Assembly (NCBI RefSeq): GCF_006715225.1
Contig: NZ_VFMU01000001.1
Coordinates: forward strand, 3,968,001 to 4,032,000
Reading direction: 5' to 3'
Length of the DNA: 64,000 nucleotides
From: Arthrobacter sp. SLBN-112
Lineage (GTDB): Bacteria > Actinomycetota > Actinomycetes > Actinomycetales > Micrococcaceae
Part shown: piece after piece, positions 1 through 8,490 of the stretch
How positions within the stretch are numbered: position 1 is the stretch's first letter
Layout: each line of letters starts with the position of its first letter
Made by a program: the position numbers and the translations under genes
Notes under the pieces: generated by a model
Told to the model about the DNA's origin: nothing
The model's input: only the letters and a program-made list of their open reading frames with translations
Databases searched by the model: none

Positions 1-409
1 CGGAAGATTCGCGGTCCTCACCGCGTACCAGCGGAGCCTGGCCCGTACTGACCCTCGCGGCAACAAGGCACCCATCCGTTTTGGCGAACTGATTGGCGCC
101 CGACACGTTCTCCTTAACCAGCTTCCAGCCAGGCACGTCTTTCAGCCCATCCGAAATGCCTACCGGCACCCCGGGCGCCAAGGTGCCGCCGGCAGCAAAG
201 GGCAGGTCCCGTCCCGCCACAGCCGCAGCATCGTACCCCGGGGTGATGGTGGGCGTGGACACAACGGGTGTGCCGGCAGGGGCAGCAGTCACGGAAGGAT
301 CCCTCACGTCCACGCTGCAGCCGGCCAGAAGCACCGCACCCAGGCCGGCAGCGGCGAGCAACACCCTCCGGTTCCCTGCCCATCCGGTCCGCCCCGCCGT
401 CGTCGGCAT
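1..409 (-). CDS. putative lipoprotein, 3' end outside the window
   Basis: The frame is open from the ATG to the window edge, about 136 codons with no stop, so the C-terminus is missing. The start is supported by a Shine-Dalgarno GGAGAAGG four bases upstream. The N-terminus is a lipoprotein signal peptide: basic residues (RR at 14-15), a hydrophobic stretch and the lipobox LLAGC with Cys31 as the likely lipidated residue. The mature part begins with a Thr/Pro/Ala-rich linker of about 40 residues, typical of surface lipoproteins, and then a segment with a Trp and one Cys that I do not recognise. It is probably anchored to the outer face of the cytoplasmic membrane. It is divergent from the J-domain gene. 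Function unknown. Confidence 0.75.
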   Translation of the reverse strand, partial: MPTTAGRTGWAGNRRVLLAAAGLGAVLLAGCSVDVRDPSVTAAPAGTPVVSTPTITPGYDAAAVAGRDLPFAAGGTLAPGVPVGISDGLKDVPGWKLVKENVSGANQFAKTDGCLVAARVSTGQAPLVRGEDRESS

Positions 410-552
410 ATCCTTCTCCACTCCGTTACTCCCCCTCCAGCTGCTGTCCGGCCGCGCAGCACGAGTCTAGACGGCATCCCATGGGAACCCGGAAGCCCCG
501 GGCGTTCGTTGTCACGGCAGAGTGCCATCCGTGCCGGCTGGACTGTGCTGGC

Positions 553-558
553 TAAACT
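553..558 (+). promoter_or_regulatory. possible -10 element of the J-domain gene
   Basis: TAAACT fits the actinobacterial TANNNT consensus. Transcription would begin near 565, leaving a leader of about 57 nt before the preferred TTG start. No clear -35 is seen. Confidence 0.3.
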
Positions 559-621
559 GGGCGGGCACTTTGCTTCCCCTGCGGAGAATTGAAGAAGCCG
601 CGCATCAAGAAAAGGAACATC

Positions 622-1569
622 TTGACCGAGAGCAGCAGCTCCCACTACCAGGTCCTTCGCGTGGCCGTCACCGCCACCGAAAAGGAAATCAAGGTGGCTT
701 ACCGGCGCGCTGCCAGGACGGCCCACCCGGACCACGGTGGTGACGCCGCAACCTTCCGCCGCGTGACCGCTGCCTACGAGACCCTCATCGATCCACAGCG
801 CCGGAAGGCCTACGACCGCACCTATGGCGCCGGTCCGGTCCGCGGCATGCCGTCCGACGACGGGGCCCACTTTGATGCGCCCGCCGCCGGAAGCCGGGCA
901 TCTGCCACCGTCCGCAGGCCGGACAACGGCAGGAACACCGCGGGAGACCCGCCGGTGTACGTTCCGCCGTACGGGACAGGAAGCTCCGAAGTCCCCCTTA
1001 TTCCCCTTGCCCAGGCGCGCCAACAGGTGCACGGCATGCCGCGGAAACGGGGGATCTTTGGGGCCGAAGCCCGCATCCAGCGCGAAATGCGGACCGTGCA
1101 GCTGCTGACCCGGCAGGTGCTGCCGAACATCCCGGCCGCCCGGCTCATCAACGGCCTGCAGTCGCCCGCTGACAACAATCACATCGACCACGCGGTCCTG
1201 TCCGGCTACCGGCTTGCCCTGGTGAACTCCATGCTCCTGCCCAAGGGCGCCTACGCCTGGGACGGCCGGACCCTCAACCACGGCGGCCGCGCGGTGGCGC
1301 CGCCGCAGCTCGCCCGGGTGGTGTGGGCCATGCAGGACATCTTCCCTGAACTGAATGTCACCGGCTGGACGGTGGTGCACAGCCCGGACGGCAACCTCCA
1401 TGAACCGGTGATCGACCACCACCGGCGCCCGGCGGGCGCGCTGGAGACTGTGCAAATCGTCAACGCGGCGGGCATGGTGCGCGGCCTGAAGGAATTCCTG
1501 GCATCGGGCCCGGCCCCCAACACGGTGAACATCCCGGTCCTTGCCAGGCTGCTGCGCGGCATGCACTGA
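622..1569 (+). CDS. J-domain protein with a degenerate NERD-like C-terminal region
   Basis: Residues 8-62 form a J domain: a helix II rich in Lys/Arg, the HPD motif at 35-37 and the following Asp-Pro-Gln-Arg-Arg-Lys-Ala-Tyr segment. J domains stimulate the ATPase of DnaK-type chaperones. There is no Gly/Phe linker, zinc finger or CTD, so this is not DnaJ itself. After a Pro/Gly-rich linker (about 65-125) comes a domain of about 180 residues. Its core (NNHIDHAVLSG near residue 180) resembles the beta-strand region of NERD nuclease-related domains, but the expected acidic and Lys catalytic residues are not apparent. The TTG at 622 is chosen because AAAGGAA lies 4 nt before it; a TTG at 589 in the same frame would add 11 residues. 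The DnaK-partner role is inferred; the client is unknown. Confidence 0.8.
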   Translation: MTESSSSHYQVLRVAVTATEKEIKVAYRRAARTAHPDHGGDAATFRRVTAAYETLIDPQRRKAYDRTYGAGPVRGMPSDDGAHFDAPAAGSRASATVRRPDNGRNTAGDPPVYVPPYGTGSSEVPLIPLAQARQQVHGMPRKRGIFGAEARIQREMRTVQLLTRQVLPNIPAARLINGLQSPADNNHIDHAVLSGYRLALVNSMLLPKGAYAWDGRTLNHGGRAVAPPQLARVVWAMQDIFPELNVTGWTVVHSPDGNLHEPVIDHHRRPAGALETVQIVNAAGMVRGLKEFLASGPAPNTVNIPVLARLLRGMH

Positions 1570-1580
1570 GCCTGGATGGC

Positions 1581-1586
1581 TAGGAT
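1581..1586 (+). promoter_or_regulatory. -10 element, leaderless trmL transcript
   Basis: TAGGAT ends 6 nt before the GTG start, so transcription should begin at the start codon itself. The GGGGAG between them directly abuts the GTG and cannot work as a normally spaced Shine-Dalgarno. Confidence 0.45.
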
Positions 1587-1592
1587 GGGGAG

Positions 1593-2060
1593 GTGTTCCG
1601 CATCCTATTCCATGCCCCAGAAATCCCCGGCAATACCGGAAATGCCATCCGCCTTGCCGCCATCACCGGCGCAGAGCTGCACCTCGTGGAACCCCTGGGC
1701 TTCGACTTCTCCGACGCAAAACTCCGCCGGGCAGGCCTTGACTACCATGACCTCGCAGTAGTCACGGTGCACAAGTCAATCGACGACGCCTGGCGGCACC
1801 TTCAGCCCGAACGCGTCTACGCCTTCACGTCGGACGGCAACACCAGCTACACGGACATCGCCTACCAGCCCGGGGACGTGCTGATGTTCGGCCGCGAATC
1901 GGTGGGACTCCCGGAAGAGCTGAAGAACGACCCCCACGTGACGGCCACCGTGCGCCTGCCCATGCTGCCGGCCCTTCGTTCACTGAACCTTGCAAACGCC
2001 GCCTCGATTGCCGTCTACGAGGCCTGGCGGCAGCAGGGCTTTGCCGGGGCCAGGCTTTAG
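1593..2060 (+). CDS. trmL: tRNA (cytidine(34)-2'-O)-methyltransferase
   Basis: A 155-residue SPOUT methyltransferase of normal TrmL length. In this family the enzyme uses S-adenosylmethionine to methylate the 2'-O of the wobble nucleotide of leucine tRNAs. Visible hallmarks are PEIPGNTGN (residues 9-17), the central LMFGRESVGLP (about 96-106) and the C-terminal knot segment with RSLNLANAASIAVYE (about 128-142), which together form the trefoil-knot cofactor pocket. The GTG start gives the expected MFRI N-terminus. It lies 23 nt after the J-domain gene but appears to have its own promoter. Identification is firm; the exact tRNA substrate is inferred from the family. Confidence 0.92.
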   Translation: MFRILFHAPEIPGNTGNAIRLAAITGAELHLVEPLGFDFSDAKLRRAGLDYHDLAVVTVHKSIDDAWRHLQPERVYAFTSDGNTSYTDIAYQPGDVLMFGRESVGLPEELKNDPHVTATVRLPMLPALRSLNLANAASIAVYEAWRQQGFAGARL

Positions 2061-2161
2061 GAAGCCCCGGCCGAACAAATTTTTCACCCGCTGTCCCATC
2101 CACCCCGCCTCCGGCATCGAATGACTCTTGACGACATTCAGAGCGGGGCAAGGAGCGGCAG

Positions 2162-2863
2162 GTGACTCTACTGGAGGCAGGATCCCGGCAGACGGGCCGC
2201 AGCCGGAACGGCACTGCTGAGGATTCGCCGCCCGGAGACTTATGCTTGGACTTAATGGAAACTCCCAACGCGCCAAATTCCGAGGGCTCCGCCGCGGTGA
2301 CTGACCCACCTGCGGACCTCAGCCAACGCCTCTCGGTCCTGCTGGCGGGCATTGCCCGCGGGGACCAGGCGGCCTTTGCCGAGTTTTACCAGCTGACCTC
2401 CCGCAGGGTCTTCGGCATGGCACGGCGCGTCCTGATCGATCCCGAACTCAGCGAGGACACCACACAGGAAGTCTTCCTGCAGGTCTGGCAAAACGCTGCG
2501 AAGTTCGATCCGCAGGCAGGGAGCCCGCTCTCCTGGCTAATGACCATCTCGCACCGGCGGGCTGTGGACAAGGTCCGGTCGTCACAGTCCTCCACCGACA
2601 GGGAAGCCAAGTACGGGGCCAGTACCCAGGACATCGACCACGACAGCGTGTCCGACGAAGTGGGCAGCCGGCTGGAAGCCGAGGCGGTGGTCCGCTGCCT
2701 GGGGACGCTGACCGAAACACAGCAGGAATCCGTGCGCCTGGCCTATTACGGCGGCCTCACCTACCGGGAGGTCGCGGAACGGCTGAATGCAGCGGTACCC
2801 ACCATCAAGTCCCGCATCCGCGATGGACTGATCCGATTGAAGACCTGTTTGGGGGTGAGTTGA
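2162..2863 (+). CDS. sigK: ECF RNA polymerase sigma factor, SigK type
   Basis: A 233-residue group 4 sigma factor. Region 2 runs from about residue 65 to 135 (FYQLTSRRVFGMARRVL, then SEDTTQEVFLQVW), and region 4 from about 170 to 230, with the helix-turn-helix LTYREVAERL followed by VPTIKSRIRDGLIRLK. An AAGGAG 6 nt upstream supports the GTG at 2162. An internal ATG at 2255 would drop a 31-residue N-terminal extension but has a poor ribosome site. The next gene, starting 1 nt after the stop, is an RskA-type anti-sigma factor, which is why SigK is preferred over other ECF groups. It should direct RNA polymerase to a small envelope or redox stress regulon after release from the anti-sigma. Confidence 0.9.
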   Translation: MTLLEAGSRQTGRSRNGTAEDSPPGDLCLDLMETPNAPNSEGSAAVTDPPADLSQRLSVLLAGIARGDQAAFAEFYQLTSRRVFGMARRVLIDPELSEDTTQEVFLQVWQNAAKFDPQAGSPLSWLMTISHRRAVDKVRSSQSSTDREAKYGASTQDIDHDSVSDEVGSRLEAEAVVRCLGTLTETQQESVRLAYYGGLTYREVAERLNAAVPTIKSRIRDGLIRLKTCLGVS

Positions 2864-2864
2864 G

Positions 2865-3752
2865 ATGAGCGGAACGGATGAAAGCCGCAACGGCGGGTCG
2901 AGTTCCTTCGGCGACACCGTCGCCATGGACCTTGCATCAGGCCGCGCCGTGGACCTGGCGGAGCTGTATGCCCTGGATGCGGTCACGGAGCAGGAACGCG
3001 ACGCCATTGACCTCCATATCTCCACGGCCCCGGAAGCGGAACGCCAGGCCTTCTTCGAGCGCGTCCGGCAGTCCCGCGAGGCGCTGGCCCGCACCTTCCG
3101 GGTGGAGGAGGCACCGCCATCGGACCTCTTCGACCGGATCGTCGCGCAGCTTCCTGCCCAGTTGCCCGGGCAGGTCAGACTGCCTGGCGGAGGCGCGCCG
3201 GCACCAGCCGGAAGCAGCGCTCCAACGCCTCTTCGCGTCACCCCCGGCGGGCCGGACGCACGTGACGAGCTGGCGCAGGCCCGCAAGCGGCGGGAGGAAC
3301 GGCGCGGCCCGTCCGGCGCCCGGCGCTGGCTCGTCGGTATGGCGGCCGCCGCAGCCATCGCCCTGGGCGGTGTGGGTGTGGGCGCCTACATGGCCGACCA
3401 GAACGACCCCGTCAACCAGGTGGCCAGGGCCGGGGACCTGCGTGAGGCTTCCGTGAACGTTATAGGCGGCGGCAAGGCCACCCTCCTGATTTCAGCGTCG
3501 GAGGACGCGGCCGTAGTGAAGATGAGCGGTGTGCCCGCTCCCCCGGCCGGCAAGGTGTACCAGATGTGGCTGATCCCCAAGGACGGCTCGGCGCCGGTGT
3601 CGCAGGGGCTGATGGATGAACAGGCCCTGTCCAAGCCCGCTGTGGTTCAGGGAATCCACTCGGCTGCCTCACTGGGGATCACCGTTGAGCCGGCCGGTGG
3701 GTCCAAGGCGCCGACGCTGCCCACGGTGGCGGCAGCCCCGCTTGGAGCCTGA
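2865..3752 (+). CDS. rskA: anti-sigma-K factor RskA
   Basis: A 295-residue single-pass membrane protein. The cytoplasmic N-terminal anti-sigma domain (about 20-110) contains LAELYALDAVTEQERDAID and lacks the zinc-binding HxxxCxxC motif, as expected for RskA. A Pro/Ala linker follows, then one membrane helix (about 151-173). The outside C-terminal domain carries the RskA signature around GKVYQMWLIPKDG (about 228-240). In the family, sequential proteolysis of RskA releases SigK. The 1-nt spacing after sigK points to translational coupling. Confidence 0.9.
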   Translation: MSGTDESRNGGSSSFGDTVAMDLASGRAVDLAELYALDAVTEQERDAIDLHISTAPEAERQAFFERVRQSREALARTFRVEEAPPSDLFDRIVAQLPAQLPGQVRLPGGGAPAPAGSSAPTPLRVTPGGPDARDELAQARKRREERRGPSGARRWLVGMAAAAAIALGGVGVGAYMADQNDPVNQVARAGDLREASVNVIGGGKATLLISASEDAAVVKMSGVPAPPAGKVYQMWLIPKDGSAPVSQGLMDEQALSKPAVVQGIHSAASLGITVEPAGGSKAPTLPTVAAAPLGA

Positions 3753-3793
3753 CGCGGCAGCAACACCGGCACCAACGCCCATAAAGAGAACGG

Positions 3794-3837
3794 AGCGCCC
3801 CCGGCCCCTTCCGATGGAAGGAACCGGGGCGCTTTCC
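3794..3837. terminator. bidirectional hairpin terminator between rskA and the deacetylase gene
   Basis: A GC-rich stem (AGCGCCCC arm against GGGGCGCT, extended by CCTTCC/GGAAGG) is followed on the plus strand by TTTCCTG. It sits between convergent genes. Confidence 0.7.
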
Positions 3838-3841
3838 TGCC

Positions 3842-4621
3842 CTAGAAACCTGCGATTGTCCCGGGCCCGTTGACTGCCACCACATGGAAGGCTTCTGCGC
3901 TGCGCCCGTCCGGAAGCCCGGCCCGGGCGGCGTTGAGCCGCATACCCTGACGCACGGTGGCTTCCATGGCGTCCACGTCAGGGTGCTGGCTGACGTGGAC
4001 GTGGATGGCGGCCAGTTTCGCATCCACCTGCGCGGTGACGTCCACGAAGTGGTTTTCCCGTTCCGCCGGTCCGGCGTACAGCCACAGCCATGGCAGCTTG
4101 TAGGCTGCCAGGCCGGCTTCGGCCAGCTCCGGGTAGGCGAACGGGTTCTCGAGCGCCGGATACACGGCGCGGGTCACGGCTTCCCCCACGGCCAGGTGGT
4201 CGGGGTGGCTCTTTTGGATCCGCTGCCAGTTCCGTTCAGGATGCATGGCCAGCACGACGTCGGGACGGAGTTCGCGGATCAGCCGCACCACCCCTTTCAT
4301 CACCTCGTGCGACGGTTCCAGGTACCCGTCCCGCTGGTGGAGGTAGTGGATGTCACTGACGCCGACCAGTTCCGCGGCGCGGTGCTGCTCGGCGTCGCGC
4401 ATGGCGATGATGTCCGCGCGGTGGGCCGGATCGAAGCCGCCCGCATCGCCGTCGGTCATGATGCAGTAGCTGACCTCCACGCCGGCCGCCGTCCATGCGG
4501 CGATGGTGCCGGCGGCGCCGAAGTCGATGTCGTCAGGGTGGGCCGCAAAACAGAGCACCCGCCCAACCCGGTGCATATCCGGGTTGAACGGGCTCCCTGC
4601 CTGCCCATGGGAGGCAGCCAA
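3842..4621 (-). CDS. PIG-L/LmbE family deacetylase
   Basis: A 259-residue zinc-dependent N-acetyl-sugar deacetylase of the LmbE-like fold. The metal-binding signature AHPDD is at residues 27-31, followed by the family's DFGAAGT; the MTDGDAGG segment and a later HPD motif (about residue 153-155, in the stretch SHPDHLAVG) match. The family includes MshB and Mca of mycothiol metabolism, but this protein is shorter than MshB and the substrate cannot be assigned. The TTG start lies 4 nt after the etfA stop with AAAAGG 8 nt upstream; an ATG at 4576 is the alternative and would give 244 residues. It is the last gene of the etfB-etfA operon, a linkage that may reflect co-expression only. Confidence 0.85.
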   Translation of the reverse strand: MAASHGQAGSPFNPDMHRVGRVLCFAAHPDDIDFGAAGTIAAWTAAGVEVSYCIMTDGDAGGFDPAHRADIIAMRDAEQHRAAELVGVSDIHYLHQRDGYLEPSHEVMKGVVRLIRELRPDVVLAMHPERNWQRIQKSHPDHLAVGEAVTRAVYPALENPFAYPELAEAGLAAYKLPWLWLYAGPAERENHFVDVTAQVDAKLAAIHVHVSQHPDVDAMEATVRQGMRLNAARAGLPDGRSAEAFHVVAVNGPGTIAGF

Positions 4622-4625
4622 CGAT

Positions 4626-5573
4626 TCAGCCTTTTCGCTTCTTGATCTCGGCCGCAGCCTGGGGAAGGACATCGAATACGTCACCGATGATGCCGAAGTC
4701 CGCAATTTCGAAGACCGGGGACTCGGCATCCTTGTTGACGGCGACGATGACCTGGGATGTCTGCATGCCGGCTTTCTGCTGGATGGCGCCGGAGATGCCC
4801 GCGGAGATGTACAGCTGCGGGGAAACTGTCTTGCCCGTCTGCCCCACCTGGGCGTCGTGGCTGATCCAGCCCGCATCCGTTGCCGCACGGGAGGCGCCCA
4901 CGGCGGCACCGAGGGCATCGGCCAGCTCCTCCACGGGACCGAAGTCACCGTCCATGCCGCGTCCGCCGGCTACCACGATCCGTGCGTCCGTCAGGTCCGG
5001 CCGGCCGCTGGCCACCTTCTGCTCGCGGGCCGTGATCCGGGCAGCCGCAGCCACTGCGGGAACATCCACGGTGACCGTTTCGGGGGTGGTGGGCGCAGGG
5101 GCAGGTTCCGGGATGACGTTGTTGGCCTTCAGGGTCAGCACCGAAACCGGGGTGGTGGCCTTGCAGGCAGTGCTGTAGGAGCCGGCCAGGACGGACTTGT
5201 GCGCAGTGCCGTCCCCGTCCACGGCGACGACGTCTGTGATCACTCCTGCGTTCAACCGGATCCCCACGCGTGCTGCGATCTCCTTGCCTTCCGGCGAGTT
5301 GTCCAGCAGCACGATGGCGGCGCCGCTGGCCTCTGCCGCGGCGGCCACGTAGGCGGCCTTGGGTGCCACCAGGAAGTCATCCAGGTCCTGGGCGGACGGG
5401 TGCAGGATGCTGTCCACGCCGTACTCGGCGAAGGTGGCGGCCACGCCGTCGGAAAGGTCTCCGTTGAGTCCCACGGTGCTTCCGCCCAGGGAGCGCGCCA
5501 GGGTCAGCAGCTCAAGGCTGCTCTTCTTGAGCGATGCGCCCGGGTTGTCGATGAATACGAGTACTTTTGCCAT
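4626..5573 (-). CDS. etfA: electron transfer flavoprotein subunit alpha
   Basis: A 315-residue ETF alpha subunit. The N-terminal domain (1-180) is the ETF alpha/beta fold starting [10 protein letters not shown]. The C-terminal FAD domain (about 195-315) carries [15 protein letters not shown], the RAATDAGW segment, [14 protein letters not shown] and the conserved [10 protein letters not shown], which contact FAD. With EtfB it forms the heterodimer that passes electrons from acyl-CoA and other flavin dehydrogenases to the quinone pool via ETF dehydrogenase. The ATG is chosen over an in-frame upstream ATG because AGAGGGA lies 7 nt before it. It starts 13 nt after the etfB stop. Confidence 0.95.
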   Translation of the reverse strand: MAKVLVFIDNPGASLKKSSLELLTLARSLGGSTVGLNGDLSDGVAATFAEYGVDSILHPSAQDLDDFLVAPKAAYVAAAAEASGAAIVLLDNSPEGKEIAARVGIRLNAGVITDVVAVDGDGTAHKSVLAGSYSTACKATTPVSVLTLKANNVIPEPAPAPTTPETVTVDVPAVAAAARITAREQKVASGRPDLTDARIVVAGGRGMDGDFGPVEELADALGAAVGASRAATDAGWISHDAQVGQTGKTVSPQLYISAGISGAIQQKAGMQTSQVIVAVNKDAESPVFEIADFGIIGDVFDVLPQAAAEIKKRKG

Positions 5574-5586
5574 GTCGATGTCCCTC

Positions 5587-6378
5587 TTAGAGCAGCTTCT
5601 GGGCGGCCAGGAAGTCAACCAGCTTGATGCCGGCGTCGCCCTCGTCGGTGATGATGGTGCCTGCGGTCCGGGGCGGCCGCTGCTCGGCGCTGGCCACGCT
5701 GGTCCAGGACCCGGCGAAGCCTACCTGGGCGGGGTCAACACCGATGTCGGCCAGGGACAAAGTGGTGATGCTCTTGCGCTTGGCCGCGATGATTCCCTTG
5801 AAGTTGGGGTACCGGGGCTCGTTGATCTGGTCCGTCACGGATACGATGGCGGGCAGCGGCGCCTCGACGGTCTCCGAGGAGGTGTCGGCGTCCCGGCGTG
5901 CCGTCAGCCGGCCGCCGTCGACCTCCAGCGTGGAGGCAAAGGTCACCTGGGGCAGCCCGAGCCGTTCGGCCAGCTGTGCCGGGACCAGGGACGTTTCACC
6001 GTCGGTGGAGGCCATGCCGGTGAGGACCAGGTCCACGCCGCCCAGGTGCCGGACCGCTGCGGCGAGCGCCAGGGAGGTGGCTGCGGCGTCCGAGCCGGCC
6101 AGGGCGTCGTCGGTCACGTGGACACCCTCGGTGGCGCCCATCTGGAGGGCCTTCTTGACGGCGTTGACAGCTCCGGAGGGGCCCATGCTGAGGGCGATGA
6201 CCTGGTTGCCCGCCTTGCTTCCGCCCCTTGCCTCGGCCAGCTGCAGCGCTGCCTCGAGGGCGTATTCGTCAAGCTCGGACAGAATGCTTTCGTCGCGGTC
6301 CACGGTGTTGCCCGCACCGTTGAGGTGGCGGTCGAACTGGGCGTCCGGTACATGTTTGACCAGGACTACGATCTTCAA
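5587..6378 (-). CDS. etfB: electron transfer flavoprotein subunit beta
   Basis: A 263-residue ETF beta subunit beginning KIVVLVKHVPDAQFDR after the start residue. It shows the beta-subunit signature around VEAPLPAIVSVTDQINEPRYP (split across residues 175-195), the NFKGIIAAKRK segment that follows, and the AMP-binding region. It partners EtfA from the next gene. A TTG start is preferred because GGAAGAG lies 3 nt upstream and the protein then begins like other EtfB proteins. A longer in-frame version from 6441 would add 21 unrelated residues. First gene of a leftward operon. Confidence 0.94.
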   Translation of the reverse strand: MKIVVLVKHVPDAQFDRHLNGAGNTVDRDESILSELDEYALEAALQLAEARGGSKAGNQVIALSMGPSGAVNAVKKALQMGATEGVHVTDDALAGSDAAATSLALAAAVRHLGGVDLVLTGMASTDGETSLVPAQLAERLGLPQVTFASTLEVDGGRLTARRDADTSSETVEAPLPAIVSVTDQINEPRYPNFKGIIAAKRKSITTLSLADIGVDPAQVGFAGSWTSVASAEQRPPRTAGTIITDEGDAGIKLVDFLAAQKLL

Positions 6379-6548
6379 TGTCTCTTCCACTGTGTTTACA
6401 GCAGCCTTCCATGCTTGTGGACAGCCAGCCGGGTGGGTCATGGCCGCGGAATGCCCGGCAGGCGGGTAGCTCCTAGCTAACCATATCGGCGTGCCCCCGC
6501 GCCCTCTTCCGTTAACGCCTGTGTCAGGGTGTGGCCGGGACGCAGTAT

Positions 6549-6585
6549 GACGACGGCGGCGCCCCCTTGGGAACGCCGCCGTCGT
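6549..6585 (-). terminator. hairpin terminator after the HtrA-type protease
   Basis: A near-perfect stem of about 12 bp, GACGACGGCGGCG paired with CGCCGCCGTCGT around a short loop, lies 25 nt beyond the stop of the leftward protease gene. There is no U-tract. Confidence 0.65.
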
Positions 6586-6609
6586 TATTGCTGCTGTTGC
6601 TGCCGGACG

Positions 6610-8208
6610 TCAGCTGGCCGCCGCACCCAGGGTGACGTCGAACGTCTGCTCCTTGCCGCTGCGCTGGACAGTGATCTTCACGGTGGAGTTTGCCGGCTGT
6701 TCGCGGACAGCGGCAGTCAGCTGGTTCGGTTCGCCGATGGTGAGGTCGTTGAACTTGGTGATGACGTCGCCGACCTTGATGCCGGCCTTTCCGGCCGCCG
6801 AGTTGGGGTCAACGGTGGCGACGTCGGCGCCCACCGAGAATTCGGAGGATGCGCCGGACGTGGTTTTGGCCTTGACGCTGACGCCCAGCTGGCCGTGCGA
6901 GGCCTTGCCGGTGTCGATGATTTCCTGGGCCACGCGCTTGGCGTTGTTGATGGGGATGCTGAAGCCGACGCCGATGTTGCCGCTCTGCGAGGAGGACGTC
7001 CCGGATCCCGCGGAGGCAATGGCCACATTGACTCCGATGATCTCGCCCTTGCTGTTCACCAGGGCGCCGCCGGAGTTGCCGGGGTTGATGGCCGCGTCAG
7101 TCTGGATGACGTTGATGGCGATGGAGCCCTCACCCGCGCTTTGCTGGCTCTGGCCGCCGCCCGGAGGCGCGAACTGGAAGCCCTGGTCGCCGCCCTGGCT
7201 GTTGTCACCGCCCTTCGGCGCTGCAGACGATGCGACGCTGATGGTCCGGTTGAGGGTTGAGACGATGCCGTCCGTGACGGTTCCGGTCAGGCCGAGCGGG
7301 GATCCGATGGCGATGGCGGTATCCCCCACGTTGAGTTTGGCGGAATCGCCCAGGGTGGCAGGGGTGAGGCTTGAGGTGTCGTCCACCTTGATGACGGCGA
7401 GGTCGGACAGGGGGTCGGTGCCCACCAGCTTTGCCGGCAGGACCTTTCCGTCGCTGGTCCGGATTTCGAGGGTGGCGTTGGCAGTCTGGCCATCGAGGGT
7501 CACCACGTGCGTGTTGGTCAGGATGTGGCCCTGGTCGTCGAGGACGATGCCCGAACCAGTGCCCCCTGAACTGCCGCTGCTGGCACTGATGGTGACAACG
7601 CTGGGCGAAGCCTTCACAGCCGCTGCGGTGATGGCGTTGACGTCGTCCTTGTTGTTGACGATGACGGTCCCGGGCTGGCTGTTGCCGGTGACGGTTGAGG
7701 TGCTGGACCCGGTGTTGCCGAACAGTTCCCCGGCGCCAACCGTGGCCACGCCGCCGCCGACGAGGCCTGCTGCGAGGATGCTGGCCACGAGGGTCCCGAC
7801 GCCGAAGCTCGCCTTCCGCCGGGGCGCGTCCTTGGGGTTGGGCGCCAGGCCGACACTCCCGTTGCGCGTGCCGTGGCCGTCACCGTGCAGGGGCTGGCCG
7901 TTCTGCTGCTGGCCGTAGTATCCGGACTGGCCGTAGAACGGCTGGCGCTGCGGGTATACCGGACGCGGGGCCCCCGGCAACTCCTGGGTGTGGTTCTCAC
8001 GCGACTGCGGCTGGTCCAGCCGCTCCGTGTGGTTCTGGTGTCCCGTGGGGTTCTGCTGCTCCCCGCCGCTGTTCCCATACTGAGTGGCCGCCTGGCGGTC
8101 TCCGGGCTGCTGCTGGTCCTGCCGCTGCGGATCCTGCTGCTGCCACGGGTTCCTGCTGCCCGAGTGGCTGTCCTCCGGGACCTGTCCTGGGGTTTGATTC
8201 TCAGTCAT
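6610..8208 (-). CDS. membrane-anchored trypsin-like serine protease with PDZ domain (HtrA family)
   Basis: A 532-residue HtrA-family protease. The first 135 residues are a Gln/Pro/Gly-rich cytoplasmic segment. One membrane helix follows (about 145-170). The protease domain outside the membrane has the full triad: His234 in TNTHVV, Asp269 in SDLAVIK and Ser379 in NPGNSGGAL. The PDZ domain (about 440-530) contains SAAGKAGIKVGDVI. The ATG at 8208 is chosen because AAAGGAAG lies 4 nt upstream; an ATG five codons earlier is in frame. Mycobacterial PepD/HtrA-type proteins of this layout handle misfolded envelope proteins under stress. The activity is well supported; substrates are not known. Confidence 0.93.
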   Translation of the reverse strand: MTENQTPGQVPEDSHSGSRNPWQQQDPQRQDQQQPGDRQAATQYGNSGGEQQNPTGHQNHTERLDQPQSRENHTQELPGAPRPVYPQRQPFYGQSGYYGQQQNGQPLHGDGHGTRNGSVGLAPNPKDAPRRKASFGVGTLVASILAAGLVGGGVATVGAGELFGNTGSSTSTVTGNSQPGTVIVNNKDDVNAITAAAVKASPSVVTISASSGSSGGTGSGIVLDDQGHILTNTHVVTLDGQTANATLEIRTSDGKVLPAKLVGTDPLSDLAVIKVDDTSSLTPATLGDSAKLNVGDTAIAIGSPLGLTGTVTDGIVSTLNRTISVASSAAPKGGDNSQGGDQGFQFAPPGGGQSQQSAGEGSIAINVIQTDAAINPGNSGGALVNSKGEIIGVNVAIASAGSGTSSSQSGNIGVGFSIPINNAKRVAQEIIDTGKASHGQLGVSVKAKTTSGASSEFSVGADVATVDPNSAAGKAGIKVGDVITKFNDLTIGEPNQLTAAVREQPANSTVKITVQRSGKEQTFDVTLGAAAS

Positions 8209-8490
8209 GGGACTTCCTTTCATCCTGGTCTGCCATTAACTATGTACCGTTCCGCTGGAACAAGCTCGGATGTTTGCTGGGAGCTTCCTGAACACCCAAG
8301 TGGTGGCCGCACCAATGGACCGGTGTTTCGCTTGGGGCATATTCGGCCGCATGGACTGGCTGTGGGGTGCACCATAGAATCAAGATGAATTGCCACAGCG
8401 ACCTGCGGCTTCACACCAAGCGTGGGGGCGCTGCTGGATTCGACGACTGATTCGTCCCGAATCGGTGTCAGGCGTGCTGAAGGGTTGCAC

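Noticed and set aside
304..1566. 420-codon open frame antisense to the J-domain gene
   Set aside because: Its composition is that of a shadow frame (His/Gly/Arg-rich), and the opposite strand has a recognisable J domain. The real leftward gene here starts at 409.
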